Assembly: GCF_963924675.1 (NCBI RefSeq)
Contig: NC_089224.1
Coordinates: 48,775,158-48,839,157, forward strand
Direction of reading: 5' to 3'
DNA from: Phocoena phocoena
Taxonomy: Eukaryota > Chordata > Mammalia > Artiodactyla > Phocoenidae
DNA length: 64,000 bases
In this document: positions 48,465 through 60,500 of the stretch, piece after piece
Position numbering within the stretch: position 1 is the stretch's first letter
How the letters are laid out: each line of letters starts with the position of its first letter
Notes under the pieces: model-generated
Seen by the model: the letters and a program-made list of their open reading frames with translations, nothing else
The model's database searches: none
What the model was told of the DNA's origin: nothing
Program-made: the position numbers and the translations under genes

Positions 48465-51400
48465 TCAACAGTGCAAGAGGGTTCCCTTTTCTCCACACCC
48501 TCTCCAGTATTTACTGTTTGTTGATTTTTTGATGATGGCCATTCTGACTGGTGTGAGATGATATCTCATTGTAGTTTTGATTTGCATTTCTCTAATGATT
48601 AATGATGTTGAGTGTTCTTTCATGTGTTTGTTGGCAATCTGTATATCTTCTTTGGAGAAATGTCTATTTAGGTCTTCTGCGCATTTTTGGATTGGGTTGT
48701 TTGTTTTCTTGATATTGAGCTGCATGAGCTGCTTGTACATTTTGGAGATTAATCCTTTGTCAGTTGCTTCATTTGCAAATATTTTCTCTCATTCTGAGGG
48801 TTGTCTTTTTGTCTTGTTTATGGTTTCCTTTGCTGTGCAAAAGCTTTTAAGTTTCATTAGGTCCTATTTCTTTAATTTTGTTTTTATTTCCATTTCTCTA
48901 GGAGGTGGGTCAGAAAGGATCTTGCTGTGATTTATGTCATAGAGTGTTCTGCCTGTTTTACTCTAAGAGTTTGATGGTGTCTCACCTTGCATTTAGGTCT
49001 TTAATCCATTTTGAGTTTATTCTTGTGTATGGTGTTAGGAAATGTTCCAATTTCATTATTTTACATGTAGCTGTCCAGTTTTCCCAGCACCACTTACTGA
49101 AGAGGCTGTCTTTTCTCCACTGTACATTCTTGCCTCCTTTATCAAAGATAAGGTGACCATATGTGTGTGGGTTTATCTCTGGGCTTTCTATCCTGTTCCA
49201 TTAATCTATATTTCTGTTTTTGTGCCAGTACAATACTGTCTTGATTACTATAGCTTCGTAGTAGAGCCTGAAGTCAGGGAGCCTGATTCCTCCAGCTCCG
49301 TTTTTCTTTCTCAAGATTGCCTTGGCTATTCGGGGGTCTTTTGTGTCTCCATACAAATTGTGAAATTTTTTGTTCTAGTTCTGTGAAAAATGCCAGTGGT
49401 ACTTTGATAGGGATTGCATTGAATCTGTAGATTGCTTTGGGTAGTAGAGTCATTTTCACAAGGTTGATTCTTCCAATCCAAGAACATGGTATACCTCTCC
49501 ATCTATTTGTAACACCTTTACTTTATTTCATCAGTGTCTTATAGTTTTCTGTGTACAGGTCTTTTGTCTCCTTAGGTAGGTTTATTCCTAGATATTTTAT
49601 TCTTTTTTTTGCAGTGGTAAATCGGAGTGTTTTCTTAACTTCACTTTCAGATTTTTCATCATTAGTGTATAGGAATGCAAGAGATTTCTGTACCTTAATT
49701 TTGTATCCTGCTACTTTACTGAATGCATTGATTAGCTCTAGTAGTTTTCTGGTAGCATCTTTAGGAATCTGTATGTATAGTATCATGTCATCTGCAAACA
49801 GTGACAGCTTTACTTCTTCTTTTCCGATGTGGATTCCTTTTATTTCTTTTTCTTCTCTGATTGCTGTGGCTAAAACTTCCAAACTATGCTGAATAACAGT
49901 GGTGATAGTGGGCAACCTTGTCTTCTTCCTGATCTTAGAGGAAATGGTTTCAGTTTTTCACCATTGAGGACTATGTTGGCTGTGGGTTTGTCATATATGG
50001 CCTTTATTATGTTGAGGAAAGTTCCCTCTATGCCTACTTTCTGCAGGGTTTTTATCATAAATGGGTGTTGAATTCTGTCAAAAGCTTTCTCTGCATCTAT
50101 TGAGATGATCATATGGTTTTTCCCCTTCAATTTGTTAATATGGTGTATCACGTTGATTGATCTGCATATATTGACGAATCCTTGCATTCCTGGAATAAAC
50201 TCCACTTGATCATGGTGTATGATCCTTTTAATGTGCTGTTGGATTCTGTTTGCTAGTATTTTGTTGAGGATTTTTGCATCTATGTTCATCAGTGATATTG
50301 GACTGTAGTTTTCTTTCTTTGTGACATCTTTGTCTGGTTTTGGTATCAGAGTGATGGTGGCCTCGTAGAATGAGTTTGGGAGTGTTCCTCCCTCTGCTAT
50401 ATTTTGGAAGAGTTTGCGAAGGATAGGTGTTAGCTCTTCTCTAAATGACTGATAGAATTTGCCTGTGAAGCCACCTGGTCCTGGGCTTTTGTTTGCTGGA
50501 AGATTTCTAATCACAGTTTCAATTTCACTGCTTGTGACTGGTCTGTTTATATTTTCTATTTCCTCCTGGTTCAGTCTCAGAAGGTTGTGCTTTTCTAAGA
50601 ATTTGTCCATTTTTTTTGTGGGTGTCCATTTTATTGGCATATAGTCGCTTGTAGTAATCTCTCATGATCCTTTGTATTTCTGCAGTGTCAGTTGTTACTT
50701 CTCCTTTTTCATTTCTAATTCTATTGATTTGAGTCTTCTCCCTTTTTTTCTTGATGAGTCTGGCTAATGGTTTATCAATTTTGTTTATCTTCTCAAAGAG
50801 CCAGATTTTAGTTTTATTGATCTTTGTTACAGTTTCCTTCATTTGTTTTTCATTTATTTCTCATCTGATCATTATGATTTCTTTCATTCTGCTATGTTTG
50901 GGTTTTTTTTGTTCTTCTTTCTCTAATTGCTTTAGGTGTAAGGTTAGGTGGTTTGAGATGTTTCTTGTTTCTTAAGGTGGGCTTGTATAGCTATAAACTT
51001 CCCTCTTAGAACTGCTTTTGCTGCATCCCATAGGTTTTGGGTCGTTGTGTTTTCATTGTCATTTATTTCTTGGTATTTTTTTATTTCCTCTTTGATTTCT
51101 TCAGTGATCTCTTGTTTATTAAGTAGTGTGTTGTTTAGCCTCCATGTGTTTGTATTTCTTACATATATTTTCCTGTAATTGATAGCTGGTCTCATAGCGT
51201 TGTTGTCAGAAAAGATACTTGATATGACTTCAATTTCCTTAAGTTTACCAATGCTTGATTTGTGACCCAAGATATGATCTGTCCTGGAGAATGTTCCATG
51301 AGCACTTGAGAAGAAAGTGTATTCTGTTGTTTTTGGATGGAATGTCCTATATATATCAATTAAGTCCATCGTCTTTAATGTATCATTTAAAGCTTGTGTT

Positions 51401-51887
51401 TCCTTATTGATTTTTATTTTGGATGATCTGTCCATTGGTGAAAGTGGGGTATTAAAGTCCCCTTCTATGATTGTGTTACTGTCGATTTCCCCTTTTATGG
51501 CTGTTAGTATTTGCCTTATGTATTAAGGTGCTCCTATGTTGGGTGCATAAATATTTACAATTGTTATATCTTCTTCTTGGATTGATCCCTTGATCATTAT
51601 GTAGTGTCCTTCTTTGTCTCTTCTAATAGTCTTTATTTTAAGTCTGTTTTGTCTGATATTAGAATGGCTACTCCAGCTTTCTTTTGATTTCCATTTGCAT
51701 GGAATATCTTTTTCCATCCCCTCACTTTCAGTCTGTATGTGTCCCTAGGTCTGAAGTGGGTCTCTTGTAGACAGCATTTATATGGGTCTTGTTTTTGTAT
51801 ACATTCAGCCAGTCTATGTCTTTTGGTTGGAGCATTTAATCCATTAACATTTAAGGTAATTATCGATATGTATGTTCCTATTACCAT
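48465..51887 (-). pseudogene. L1 ORF2 of copy B, broken
   Basis: Minus-strand pieces in order: endonuclease start 51633-51887 (NVNGLNAPTK, CCLQETHF); a shifted piece, 51523-51717; endonuclease end 50944-51435 (HILGHKSSIGK, SSIFSDNNAM, where the SDH histidine is Asn); RT start 49870-50640 ([14 protein letters not shown]); RT core 49523-49915 with FADDMILYI; and C-terminal piece 48465-48740 ([10 protein letters not shown]). Frame changes separate the pieces. The SDN in place of SDH would remove a catalytic residue even if the frame were intact. Confidence 0.85.
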
Positions 51888-52363
51888 TTTCTTAATTGTT
51901 TTGTGTTTATTATTGTAGGTCTTTTCCTTCTCTTGTGTTTCCTGCCTAGATAAGTTCCTTTAGCATTTGTTGTAAAGCTGGTTTGGTGGTTCTGAATTCT
52001 CCTAGCTTTTGCTTGTCTGTAAAGCTTTTAATGTCTCCGTCAAATCTGAATGAGATCCTTGCTGGGTAGAGTAATCTTGGTTGTAGGTTTTTCTCCTTCA
52101 TCACTCTAAATATGTCCTGCCATTCCCTTCTGGCTTGCAGAGTTTCTGCTGAAAGATCAGCTGTTAACCTTATGGGGATTTCCTTATGTGTTACTTGCTG
52201 TTTTTCCCTTGCTGCTTTTAATATTTGTTCTTTGTATTTGATTTTTGATAGTTTGATTAATATGTGTCTTGCGTGTTTGTCCTTGGATTTATCCTGTATG
52301 GGACTCTCTGTGCTTCCTGGACATAATTATCTATTTCCTTTCCCATATTAGGGAAGTTTTCCA

Positions 52364-52849
52364 CTATAATCTCTTCAAATATTTCTCAGTTCCTTTCTTA
52401 TTCTCTTCTTCTTCTGGGACCCCTATAATTCGAATGTTGTTGTGTTTAATGTTGTTCCAGAGGTCTCTGAGACTGTCTTCATTTCTTTTCATTCTTTTTT
52501 CGTTATTCTGTTCTGCAGCAGTGAATTCCCCCATTCTCTCTTCCAGGTCACTTATCCGTTCTTCTGCCTCAATTATTCTGCTATTGGTTCCTTCTAGTGT
52601 AGTTTTCATTACAGTTATTGTATTGTTCATCTCTGTTTGTTTTTTCTTTAATTCTTCTAGGTCTTTGTTAAACATTTCTTGCATCTTCTTGATCTTTGCC
52701 TCCATTCTTTTTCCGAGGTTGTGGATCATCTTCACTATCATTATTCTGAATTCTCTTTCTGGAAGGTTGCCCATCTCCACTTCATTTAGTTGTTTTTCTG
52801 GGGTTTTATCTTGTTGCTTCATGTGGTACATAGCCCTCTGCCTTTTCAT
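52364..52849 (-). pseudogene. L1 ORF1 of copy B, partial
   Basis: A 161-residue open frame with the N-terminal and coiled-coil parts of L1 ORF1 (KMQEMFNKDLEELKKKQ, AEERISDLEERMGEF) and the start of the RRM (NNIRIIGVPEEEE). It ends at a frame break in the middle of the protein; the C-terminal domain is out of frame further downstream. Confidence 0.85.
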
Positions 52850-53048
52850 CTTGTCTATCTTTCTGTGAATGTGGTTTTTGTTCCACAGGCTGCAGGACTG
52901 TAGTTCTTCTTGCTTCTTCTCTACCTTTCTTTTTTACTTTCGTTAATATGGCTACTAGAAAATTCAAAATTACACATGTTCCTTGCATCTTATTTCTGTT
53001 GGACATTGCTGATTTATCTTCCCCCCACAAGCATCAGAATACTCATAT

Positions 53049-53459
53049 AAGAAGACTGATTCGGGGTTTCCCTGGTGGCACAGTGGTTAAGAATCTGCCT
53101 GTCAATGCAGGGGACACAGGTTTGAGCCCTGGTCCGGGAAGATCCCACATGCCACAGAGCAACTAAGCCCATGCACCACAACTACTGAGCCCACGCCCTA
53201 GAGCCAGTGAGCCACAACTACTGAGCCCTCATGCCACAACTACTGAGCCCATGTGCCACAACTACTGAAGCCCGTGTGCCATGAGCCCGTGCTCCACAAC
53301 AAGAGAAGCCACTGCAATGAGAAGCCTGCGCACTGCAACATGAAGAGTAGTCCCTGCTCGTTGCAACCAGAGAAAGCCTGCACACAGCAAGGAAGATCCA
53401 ACGCAGCCAAAAATAAATAAATAAAATTTAAAAATTCATTAAAAAAAAGAAAACTGATT
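53049..53459 (+). mobile_element. CHR SINE with internal tandem units and 13-bp TSD
   Basis: The element (53062-53446) begins ggggtttccctggtggcac and ends with an A-rich tail. Four copies of a unit around ccacaactactgagccc lie between about 53176 and 53285, making this SINE about 385 bases long. The duplication aagaagactgatt / aagaaaactgatt lies at 53049-53061 and 53447-53459. Confidence 0.9.
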
Positions 53460-54216
53460 TATATCTTCTCTGATGATCTTTGCTCTTAGATACCATGAGA
53501 ATAGGGGCTCACAATCAGTAGAAGTACACAGGACTTCTCACGTTCAAATTGTTTCTTATCTAAGCATCTTGGAAATCTGCACTGGTTTATGTTGTTCCTG
53601 TCAGAAGCACTTCACAGTCCAAGCTGAAAGACTTTACAGCTCTCTGTTCTATGTCCTCGAAAGCCCTGCCTTTGCAGGCCACACCTGCAGGCCTGTGACC
53701 CCACTCACCCCTCCTCACTTCATCAGTTAGCTGGAATTTCCAGAAGGAATTAGCCATGAAGGCCTCTGTGCAGCTCTCCTTAGAGTACACATACTTTATG
53801 CTGTTAGACTGTGAGGTCCCAAGGGGCAGGGGCCCAATCTTGGTTCTGTATCTACCCCCACTATATCTAGAATTGCATAGGTCCTTGTATAAAAGTAAAT
53901 GCATTTGATAAATGTTGGTTACATGGGTAGAGCTGATGGGTTAGGGGAAAGGAAGAGTTTCTCCGTCTCTCCTTTACATTATAGCAGTTTTATCACATTA
54001 GCCACTGAGTATCAACTGTGCTTCATAATCCACTTTTTCAAATATCCAAATGTCACGGGCTTCCTGGAACTGAGCTGGGGCCTGGGGGCATATGGGGGGA
54101 TGGTGGGGAATAAGACAGGCAGAGCCCTGTCCTTACAGGGGAGGACACACCAAAGCACACACACCATGCAATTACAGTAAGTGTGGCATGTGCCACCAGG
54201 GAAAAGCAGCTGGGAT
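53460..54216. repeat. Intron 3 DNA, partly L2-like
   Basis: 53780-53920 reads like an L2 3' end on the plus strand (gttagactgtgaggtcccaa, ggggcaggggcccaat, gcatttgataaatgttgg). The rest is unrecognised. No exon. Confidence 0.55.
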
Positions 54217-54455
54217 CATGAGAGGGTAATTTTTTATTTATTTATTTTTTTGTGTGGTACGCGGGCCTCTCACTGCTGTGGCCTCTCCCGCTGCGGAGCA
54301 CAGGCTCCAGGTGCGCAGGCTCAGCGGCCATGGCTCACGGGTCCAGCCGCTCTGCGGCATGTGGGATCTTCCTGGACCGGGGCACAAACCCGTGTCCTCT
54401 GCATCGGCAGGCGGACTCTCAACCACTGCGCCACCAGGGAAGTCCATGAGAGGGT
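54217..54455 (-). mobile_element. CHR SINE, minus strand, with 11-bp TSD
   Basis: The element (54228-54444) has a T-rich reversed tail, gtggtacgcgggcctctcac, the gcggccatggctcacggg core, and the head ending ccaccagggaagt. The duplication catgagagggt is at 54217-54227 and 54445-54455. This is one of the least diverged SINEs in the window. It interrupts an antisense L2-like stretch. Confidence 0.93.
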
Positions 54456-55867
54456 CATTGATGGTGGAACCTAATGCAGTCAGGGCTTCAGGAAGGCTTC
54501 TTTCTAAATGACCTTGATGCTGGACCTGAGGAGACTGTTTGTCTGGCAAGGTAGAGGGGAAAGGGCAGGCTGACCATGTAGGGAGGGCCCTTTGAGCCTT
54601 GTTAAAAATGGTAAAACTTAATCCTAAAAGCAGTGAAAATCCATTGAAGGGTTTTGTGCAAGATGATGACATGATCAGGTCTGCCTTTTAAAATATCACT
54701 CCGGAGGTGGGCAAGAGCAGATGGGGGTGCCTACACAGAGCACAGCTACAGATTCAAGAAAAGTAATCCAACTCTCTTTGGTCATCATTTCAATAGGAAT
54801 TGAGCTTCAAGACTATACAGATGTGTATGCTCCATAACCACAAGATGTGAAAGCCAGAATGCATCCTAGAGTATGAATCAAATACAAGATACTTTCAAAG
54901 TACCCTCAGAGCATTAATTTCCACAGATCCTACTAGCCTGTCCAGGTAAATTTGTTACTTTGCATAAGCCCCTATCCTGACCCTGGCCAGATCTTGCTTA
55001 TTCAGGACCAGAAGCCAGTGATCCATATTGGTTGACCCAGTTTCTGGGGTCACAGAGAGGCTGAGTGGTCAAAGCATTTATCAAACAGCATGAGTTTGGG
55101 AATATTCTGCTCTTCTGTGCCCAAGGACTGGGAGCCTCTGGGTGTTGGCTAGATTCTTGTGTCCCCTTCTCAAGGGCACTTGCATTCTGAACAAGTGTAC
55201 TGGATCAGCCACCTTTCAGGAGCTCTAGCCAGTGTCTGCTCTCAGGGCAAGAAATTCATGGAGGAACTAAGTCATATCTATTATAAGCCAATTAAACACA
55301 AATTATCTAAATTCTGAAGAATGAGCATATGAAATTTTGTTTTACTCTGGACCCTTGTAGATGACACTTATTTGTATAAATATGTACCCTGCCCACATAT
55401 AACTGCTTTTCTGAAACCAACTTGTGATCGCCTGGTGATGGCCTTAATGGTTCTCCTTGGTGGCAGATGTTCATTCAATTTTTAAATAGCCATAAAACCA
55501 ATATGTTGGTAGCTAATAAGCACATTCAAGATTCTGTTAAAAATACATCATTCCTAAAATTTCAAATTTCCCCCAATTACCTCCTCCTGTTATCTTTTTT
55601 ATTAAAATAAAAATAAGTCTCAACCCCACAATTAGTTCCCTTTCTGGATTTCTGTCATATCCACTCTGAAAGTAAAGTACCCTTTGCACCTAAATGAAGA
55701 ACCCGTTCTTCTCAGAAGCAGGACTGTGCAATGGAAAGTTCCTGGGCTCGGGGGCATCAGACCTGGGTTCCAGTCCTGGTTTCATCCCTTCCTAGGTGTG
55801 TAACTTTGGGAAAGTTTCTTAAATTCTCTGGCCCTTGTTTTTTCCCGAGGAAAATTAGGCTAGCCTA
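54456..55867. other. Intron 3 DNA, little recognised
   Basis: 54460-54680 continues antisense L2-like text (gcttcaggaaggcttctttc). A MIR on the plus strand spans about 55730-55870 (ttcctgggctcgggggc, ggtgtgtaactttggg). 54690-55720 is unrecognised and has no coding signal. Confidence 0.55.
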
Positions 55868-56312
55868 CTATATTAGTTTTCTAGGTCTGCCATAACAAAT
55901 TGCCACAGATTGTGTGGCTTAGAACAACAGAAATTTACTCTCTCACAGTTCAAGACACTTGAAATCAAGGTGTCAGTACGGTTGGTTCTTTCTGAGGCTC
56001 TCTGGGAGAATCCTTCCTCACCTCTTCCAGCTCTGGTGGCTCCCGGCATTCCTTGGTTTGTGGCAGCATCACTCTAATCTTGGCCTCTGTCTTCAGGTGG
56101 CCTTCTGCCCTGTGCCTCTCTGTGTTTTCTCTTCTTCTTATAAGGACACCAGTTGTTGGATTTAGGGCCCACTCTAACTCCAGAATGAGTTCATGTCAAG
56201 ATCATTAACTGATTACATCTCAAAAGATGTTATTTCCAAATAAAGTCACATTTGGAGGTTCTGGGTAGCCCTGGATTTTGAGGGACATCCTATTCAACAC
56301 AGCATACCTCCA
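55868..56312 (+). repeat. Old interspersed repeat, third of three copies
   Basis: The most complete copy of the repeat also seen at 42599 and 38478: it runs from ctatattagttttctaggtc to cctattcaacacagcat. Typical phrases are cttcttataaggacacc and gttggatttagggcccac. The open frame inside it is not a gene. Confidence 0.7.
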
Positions 56313-56546
56313 TACACCTGAATTCCATTATACTCAGGAACACAGATGGGTCCCCACCAAAGATCTGTGTTCATGGATTTTTAGTTTCTTTGCTATACTA
56401 TGAATTTTTCAACTGCGTTTTCTTTTTATAATCAGGAAAAAAACAGCTACTTTTAGAGAGAAGACAGTGTATATAACTAGCGACATAATGAAAATGCATT
56501 AGTGCTCAGTAAATACTATATTTTCCCTCTCCTTCCCTACATTTAA

Positions 56547-57141
56547 TATTAGTCCTACAACATGGAAGCAATCTAAGTGTCCACCGATAGGTGGATGGAT
56601 AAAAAAGATGTGGCACATATGTACAATGGAATATTAATCAGCCATAAAAAGAAACGAAATTGAGTTATTTGTAGTGAGGTGGATGGACCTAGAGTCTTTC
56701 ATACAGAGTGAAGTAAGTCAGAAAGAGAAAAACAAATACTGCATGATAACACATATATATGGAATCTAAAAAAAAAAAAAAATGGTTCTGATGAACCTAA
56801 GGGCAGGACAGGAATAAAGACACAGACATAGAGAATGGACTTGAGGACACAGGGAGGGGGAAGGGTAAGCTGTGACAAAGTGAGAGAGTGGTATGGACAC
56901 ATATACACTGCCAAATGTAAAACAGACAGCTAGTGGGAAGCAGCCGCATAGCACAGGGAGTTTGTGACCACCTAGAGGGGTGGGATCGGGACGGTGGGAG
57001 GGAGACGCAAGAGGGAAGGGATATAGGGATATATGTATTTGTATAGCTGATTCACTTTGTTATACAGCAGAAACTAACACAACATTGTAAAGAAATTATA
57101 CTCCAATAAAGATGTTTAAAAATATATATTAGCCCTACAAC
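56547..57141 (+). mobile_element. 5'-truncated L1 with 15-bp TSD
   Basis: The body (56562-57126) holds the end of ORF2 and the whole 3' UTR (aagtgtccaccgataggtgg, ggaatattaatcagcc, ggggtgggatcgggacgg, ctccaataaagatg). The duplication tattagtcctacaac / tattagccctacaac is at 56547-56561 and 57127-57141. It is antisense to SH3GL2. Confidence 0.92.
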
Positions 57142-58557
57142 AGCAGGGCTAAGTAATCCTAGCACCATCCATGCGTAAATCCCAGGAAATGAGGGAGCGC
57201 TTCAAGATTCTACTCAAAGACAAAGACAAAAACATCCTTCCCTAAACAATGACTTCTTACCGTGAGACTTTGGGTGAGCAGTTCTCTTTTCAAAACTGAC
57301 CTATCACAGTTGTTTAAATACTTAGGAACAGGTGAAGATCTCTTAGATAAGAGATCCTTGAATCTCTGTGGAATACAGAGGTCATGAAGAAGGCTGCAAG
57401 CAAAAATTGGGAACTTCATTTTTGCTATTCGTTGCCTAATTTGCCAACAATTTGGTCTAATATCTGTTAAATGCCTGGTTCCTATGGCTTATCACTTACT
57501 TCAATATTTTCCTTCCTCACATAATCCCATCTCTGATGCAGTTTTTAAAAAAACTGAGAATGTTATTCCCACAGTTTGGGCTGAGCGAAAGCTGCAGCCA
57601 GCAGCAGCGGAAGGCAGTAGGGAGCTGGTCAGCACTGACTGTGCTTGTCTGCCTCCTCTTATCCCACGTATTTCCTTTTCTTATCTCTCACCCATTAACG
57701 CTCAGAATCCAAACACAGTGGGGCTGACACAGTGCCTGAACCATCTCCCCTAGGACCACCAAAGACACAGGAATCTCAACCTGAAACTCCCGAAGAAACT
57801 GGTCTCAAGATACGCAGTTTTCCCAATATTCATACGTTTTACTTAAATATATTCAACCTTGCTTCAAGTTTCTATACTCTGCAGTTAGGAACTGCTATTC
57901 AGGAAGAGTGCTGAGGAGGTCTAGAGTATCAGCTGCTTTGCTCTGTTACACCTTGTGCTCTTCGAGATCACCCCACTTCTGCCTGGTTCTCTTTTCAAGG
58001 TACAGCTCCATTATCTCTATTATAACTCCCTTCTCTTAAGAGTGTAACAGGTTAGCAAGAACAAGTGCTGATCTGTGATGTGCTTGGAGAAAAATCAGAA
58101 CAAAGAACAACCCTCCAAAGACTTCAGTGATGCGTATGGACCGAAACCCTCTGTATTTCACAAAAACCGTTCGACTTCCTACTTTTTCTCACCTTTGGTG
58201 AATTACGATGTTTTATCTGAAAATTCTCCCAGTTTTCTTTCTTACAATCCCTTTCAAATGAGTGTTCAGTTCCTAACAGCTTGCAGCTACCCTGACATCA
58301 CGTGCCACCCACGCTGTCCACACAGTGCTGTTTGTTAATTACACTACAGTCAGATAAAATATCACAGAAGCCTCCAGCTACTTCAGTGTGAACCTAAAAA
58401 GTCCTCCCTTCCCGGTCGAAATGCTCCACCTGAAGCCACTGAACTTCCAGAAGGGAGGACAGAGCAAGCAGAAGCACACCAAACCTAGCCTGTCTACCAA
58501 AGAGAAATGAAAAGTTACCTGGAGGGATACCCCTGCAAGTATAAAACGAGCCCTTAC
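57142..58557. other. Intron 3 DNA next to exon 3, nothing recognised
   Basis: I recognise no repeat or coding exon. Open frames at 57484-57753 and 58075-58338 have no domain and no clean splice context. Confidence 0.6.
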
Positions 58558-58630
58558 CTGGATTGGGTTGAAGGTACTCAATTGTTTTAGTCATTATTTC
58601 CATCACAGCCCTGCTGGTGACATCCACTTT
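58558..58630 (-). CDS. SH3GL2: SH3GL2 exon 3 (BAR domain, helix 1)
   Basis: This 73-base exon encodes residues 39-62 ([13 protein letters not shown]...EYLQPNP) and the first base of the codon for Ala63. It is preceded on the minus strand by a pyrimidine tract ending in AG and followed by the donor GTAAGG. It starts in phase 0 and ends in phase 1, which fits exon 4. The residues belong to the first long helix of the N-BAR domain, just before the short insert helix that dips into the bilayer. The reading frame runs open past the donor into the intron, which makes the apparent ORF longer than the exon. It is separated from exon 4 by 42 kb of repeat-rich intron. Confidence 0.96.
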
Positions 58631-58952
58631 CTGAAATGAGAAAATAAATATTCTAAATGATGCAAATTATTAGCTTTAGAAACGTAGTTTTTGCTTGAGT
58701 ATACATACAACCACTGGTGGTACAACCGAGCACGAAGTCCTGCGGTGGAAGGTGAGGGGCTCACAGAGCCGCCAGAAGTAACACGGGCTTTGCATTCAGC
58801 TGTGTTCCATCAAGACTTGGAAAGCCCATTTACCCAAAAAGGAACCTACTAATTTCCTAAAATGTGTTTCAAAATATACTTCCTTACCTCCTGGTAAAAT
58901 AAGGTGGATATAGCTTCCTCTCACTGGAAGTTGCCTGATGTGGTCTCTGAGA

Positions 58953-59540
58953 ATGGTTCACTCTTCACTTGACACAGAAAACCCCACAAAATCTTGCAAA
59001 TCAAGAGGTTCAAATCTTCACGTTCACTTTAAGAACACCCATGAAGCTGGCCAGGCCATAGAGGGTATGCATATCCAAAAAGCCACCAAGTCTCTGAAAG
59101 ATGTCACTTTACAGAAGCAACGCATGCTATTCCAACATTACAATGTTGGAGTTGGCTGGCGTATCCATCCAGGTCAAAGAGTGGGGCTGGACAGAGGGTC
59201 CATGACCCAAAAAAGAGTGAATTTTTTGCCACACATGCTTAAAAATGCGGAGAGTAAAGTTACACTTAAGGGTTTTGATGTAGCGTCTCTGGCATCGAGC
59301 ACATCCAGGGGAACAGAATCCGAGATGGGCCCTGGACTTACAGAGCTCATGGACAGGTTAACCCCTACCTGAGCCCTCTCTGCCACACTAAGATGATCCC
59401 TATTGAAAAAGAGCAGATTGTACCTAAACCTGAAGAGGAGGTTGCACAGAAGAAGATGTCCCAAAAGAAACTGAAGCAACAAAAATATATGACCCAGGAA
59501 TAAATTCAGCATAAAATAAACATAAAGTTTTTAAAAATGT
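58953..59540 (+). pseudogene. RPL17P: RPL17 processed pseudogene
   Basis: Intronless copy of ribosomal protein L17 mRNA, antisense in intron 2 of SH3GL2. The ATG at 58953 opens a frame with [40 protein letters not shown] and PHMLKNAES, all from L17. Two nearly compensating shifts scramble the middle (59150-59220). A one-base loss near 59292 moves the last third into another frame, where INPY-, [13 protein letters not shown] and SQKKLK-like text runs to the original stop at 59501-59503. The mRNA 3' end (attcagcataaaataaa) follows, with a decayed A-rich end. It is non-functional. Confidence 0.9.
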
Positions 59541-60200
59541 GGAGCTATGAAACATATTTTGCCCCAGAGGCATTCACTGGATGTCTACAGAGGGCCAGGC
59601 ATGGTGGCATGTTTCACTGTTCTAAAGAAAGAAACATGCCACATCGACTCTGTTTGTTCAAGTAAGAGAGGGAAAGTTTTTATTTAACTTCTGAGAACAT
59701 CCCAAGTACATAAAAATCTTGAGCAAACACTTCTAATCAGTTCTTGAACTTTTGGTTAACTCTAAATTAAAATCATGGTCCTAGAGTCTATCCTTGCAAA
59801 ATTCTGAATGGTCAGTATTTGCACTGAGCAGGTCACCATGTCCTCTCTCTGTTGCACCCTTTTTACCACATGAAGAGGCTGTGCGATGAGGTCCTCTCTA
59901 CATTCCCCCATGAAATCCTTTTCTTATCAACATGTGTGGTCCATTCATTCACTCTGCAGGGTAAATGACTACTGAAAATTAGTGCATCCTCCTATCCAAG
60001 ATATGTACATGGAATACGTAAGTATGAATGAAGGGAATTAATTTTTGATGGCAGAATATCAGATCTCAATTAAGTTCAAGGAGACTTCGTTGTTTTCTTT
60101 AGAGTTCAAGGGCTCCTCCCTCAATTCCAATTTTTCTGTAACCTACTGCACCTACATACAAAATCAACCTTTTATGGATGGGGCAAGCCTCCTTCTCTTT
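59541..60200. other. Intron 2 DNA, nothing recognised
   Basis: No repeat family or exon identified between the RPL17 copy and the L1 fragment. Confidence 0.6.
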
Positions 60201-60202
60201 CT

Positions 60203-60500
60203 TTCTTTTATTAATTTTTATTGGAATATGGTTGCTTTACAATGTTGTGTTAGCCTCCACTGCACAACAAAAGAATCAGCCATACACATATAGATATCCT
60301 CTCCCTTTTGGACTTGCCTCCCACTTAGGTTACCACAGTGCATTAGGTAGAGTTCCCTGTGCTATTCAGTATGGGCCCATCAGCTGTCTATTTTATACAT
60401 AGTATCAGTACTATATACATGTCAATCCCAGTTCCCAATTCCTCCCACCCCACCCCTTTCCCCCTTGGTATCCATATATTTGTTTTCTACGTCTGTGTAA
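60203..60500 (-). mobile_element. L1 3' UTR fragment, minus strand
   Basis: Reads ttaatttttattggaatatg, gttgctttacaatgttgtgt, catacacatatagatatcc, tatacatgtcaatcccag: an L1 3' end in minus orientation, moderately diverged. No clear duplication was found at its ends. Confidence 0.75.

Larger units (their letters stand above)
47706..52922 (-). mobile_element. L1 copy B: 5.2 kb, 5'-truncated
   Basis: Minus-strand L1 with 3' tail at 47706-47713 and 3' UTR, ORF2 and ORF1 in order up to about 52922, where it stops near the start of ORF1. It lies in the same orientation as SH3GL2. Its homology to the L1 at 23528 is continuous. Several frameshifts break ORF2. Confidence 0.9.
45861..53011 (+). mobile_element. 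DNA transposon split by L1 insertions
   Basis: Left part 45861-46080 starts ctgtgctgtccattatggg and contains atttgaaatgtggctagtcc. Right part 52923-53011 contains atatggctactagaaaattc and ends ttatttctgttggacattgc. The two ends are inverted-repeat-like (tgctgtcca / tggacattgc). In between lie two minus-strand L1s. The parts are recognisable as one mammal-wide non-autonomous transposon that I do not name. Confidence 0.75.

Noticed and set aside
53176..53285. Regularly spaced short repeats that could suggest a CRISPR-like array
   Set aside because: The units are part of a SINE with its own TSD in a mammalian genome; spacing is irregular and spacers are 5-10 bases.
55959..56165. A 68-codon frame resembling a hydrophobic small protein
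   Set aside because: It lies wholly inside an old interspersed repeat that also occurs at 42599.
58394..58627. A 77-codon minus-strand frame
   Set aside because: Only its first 24 codons are SH3GL2 exon 3; the rest is read-through past the donor site into intron 3.
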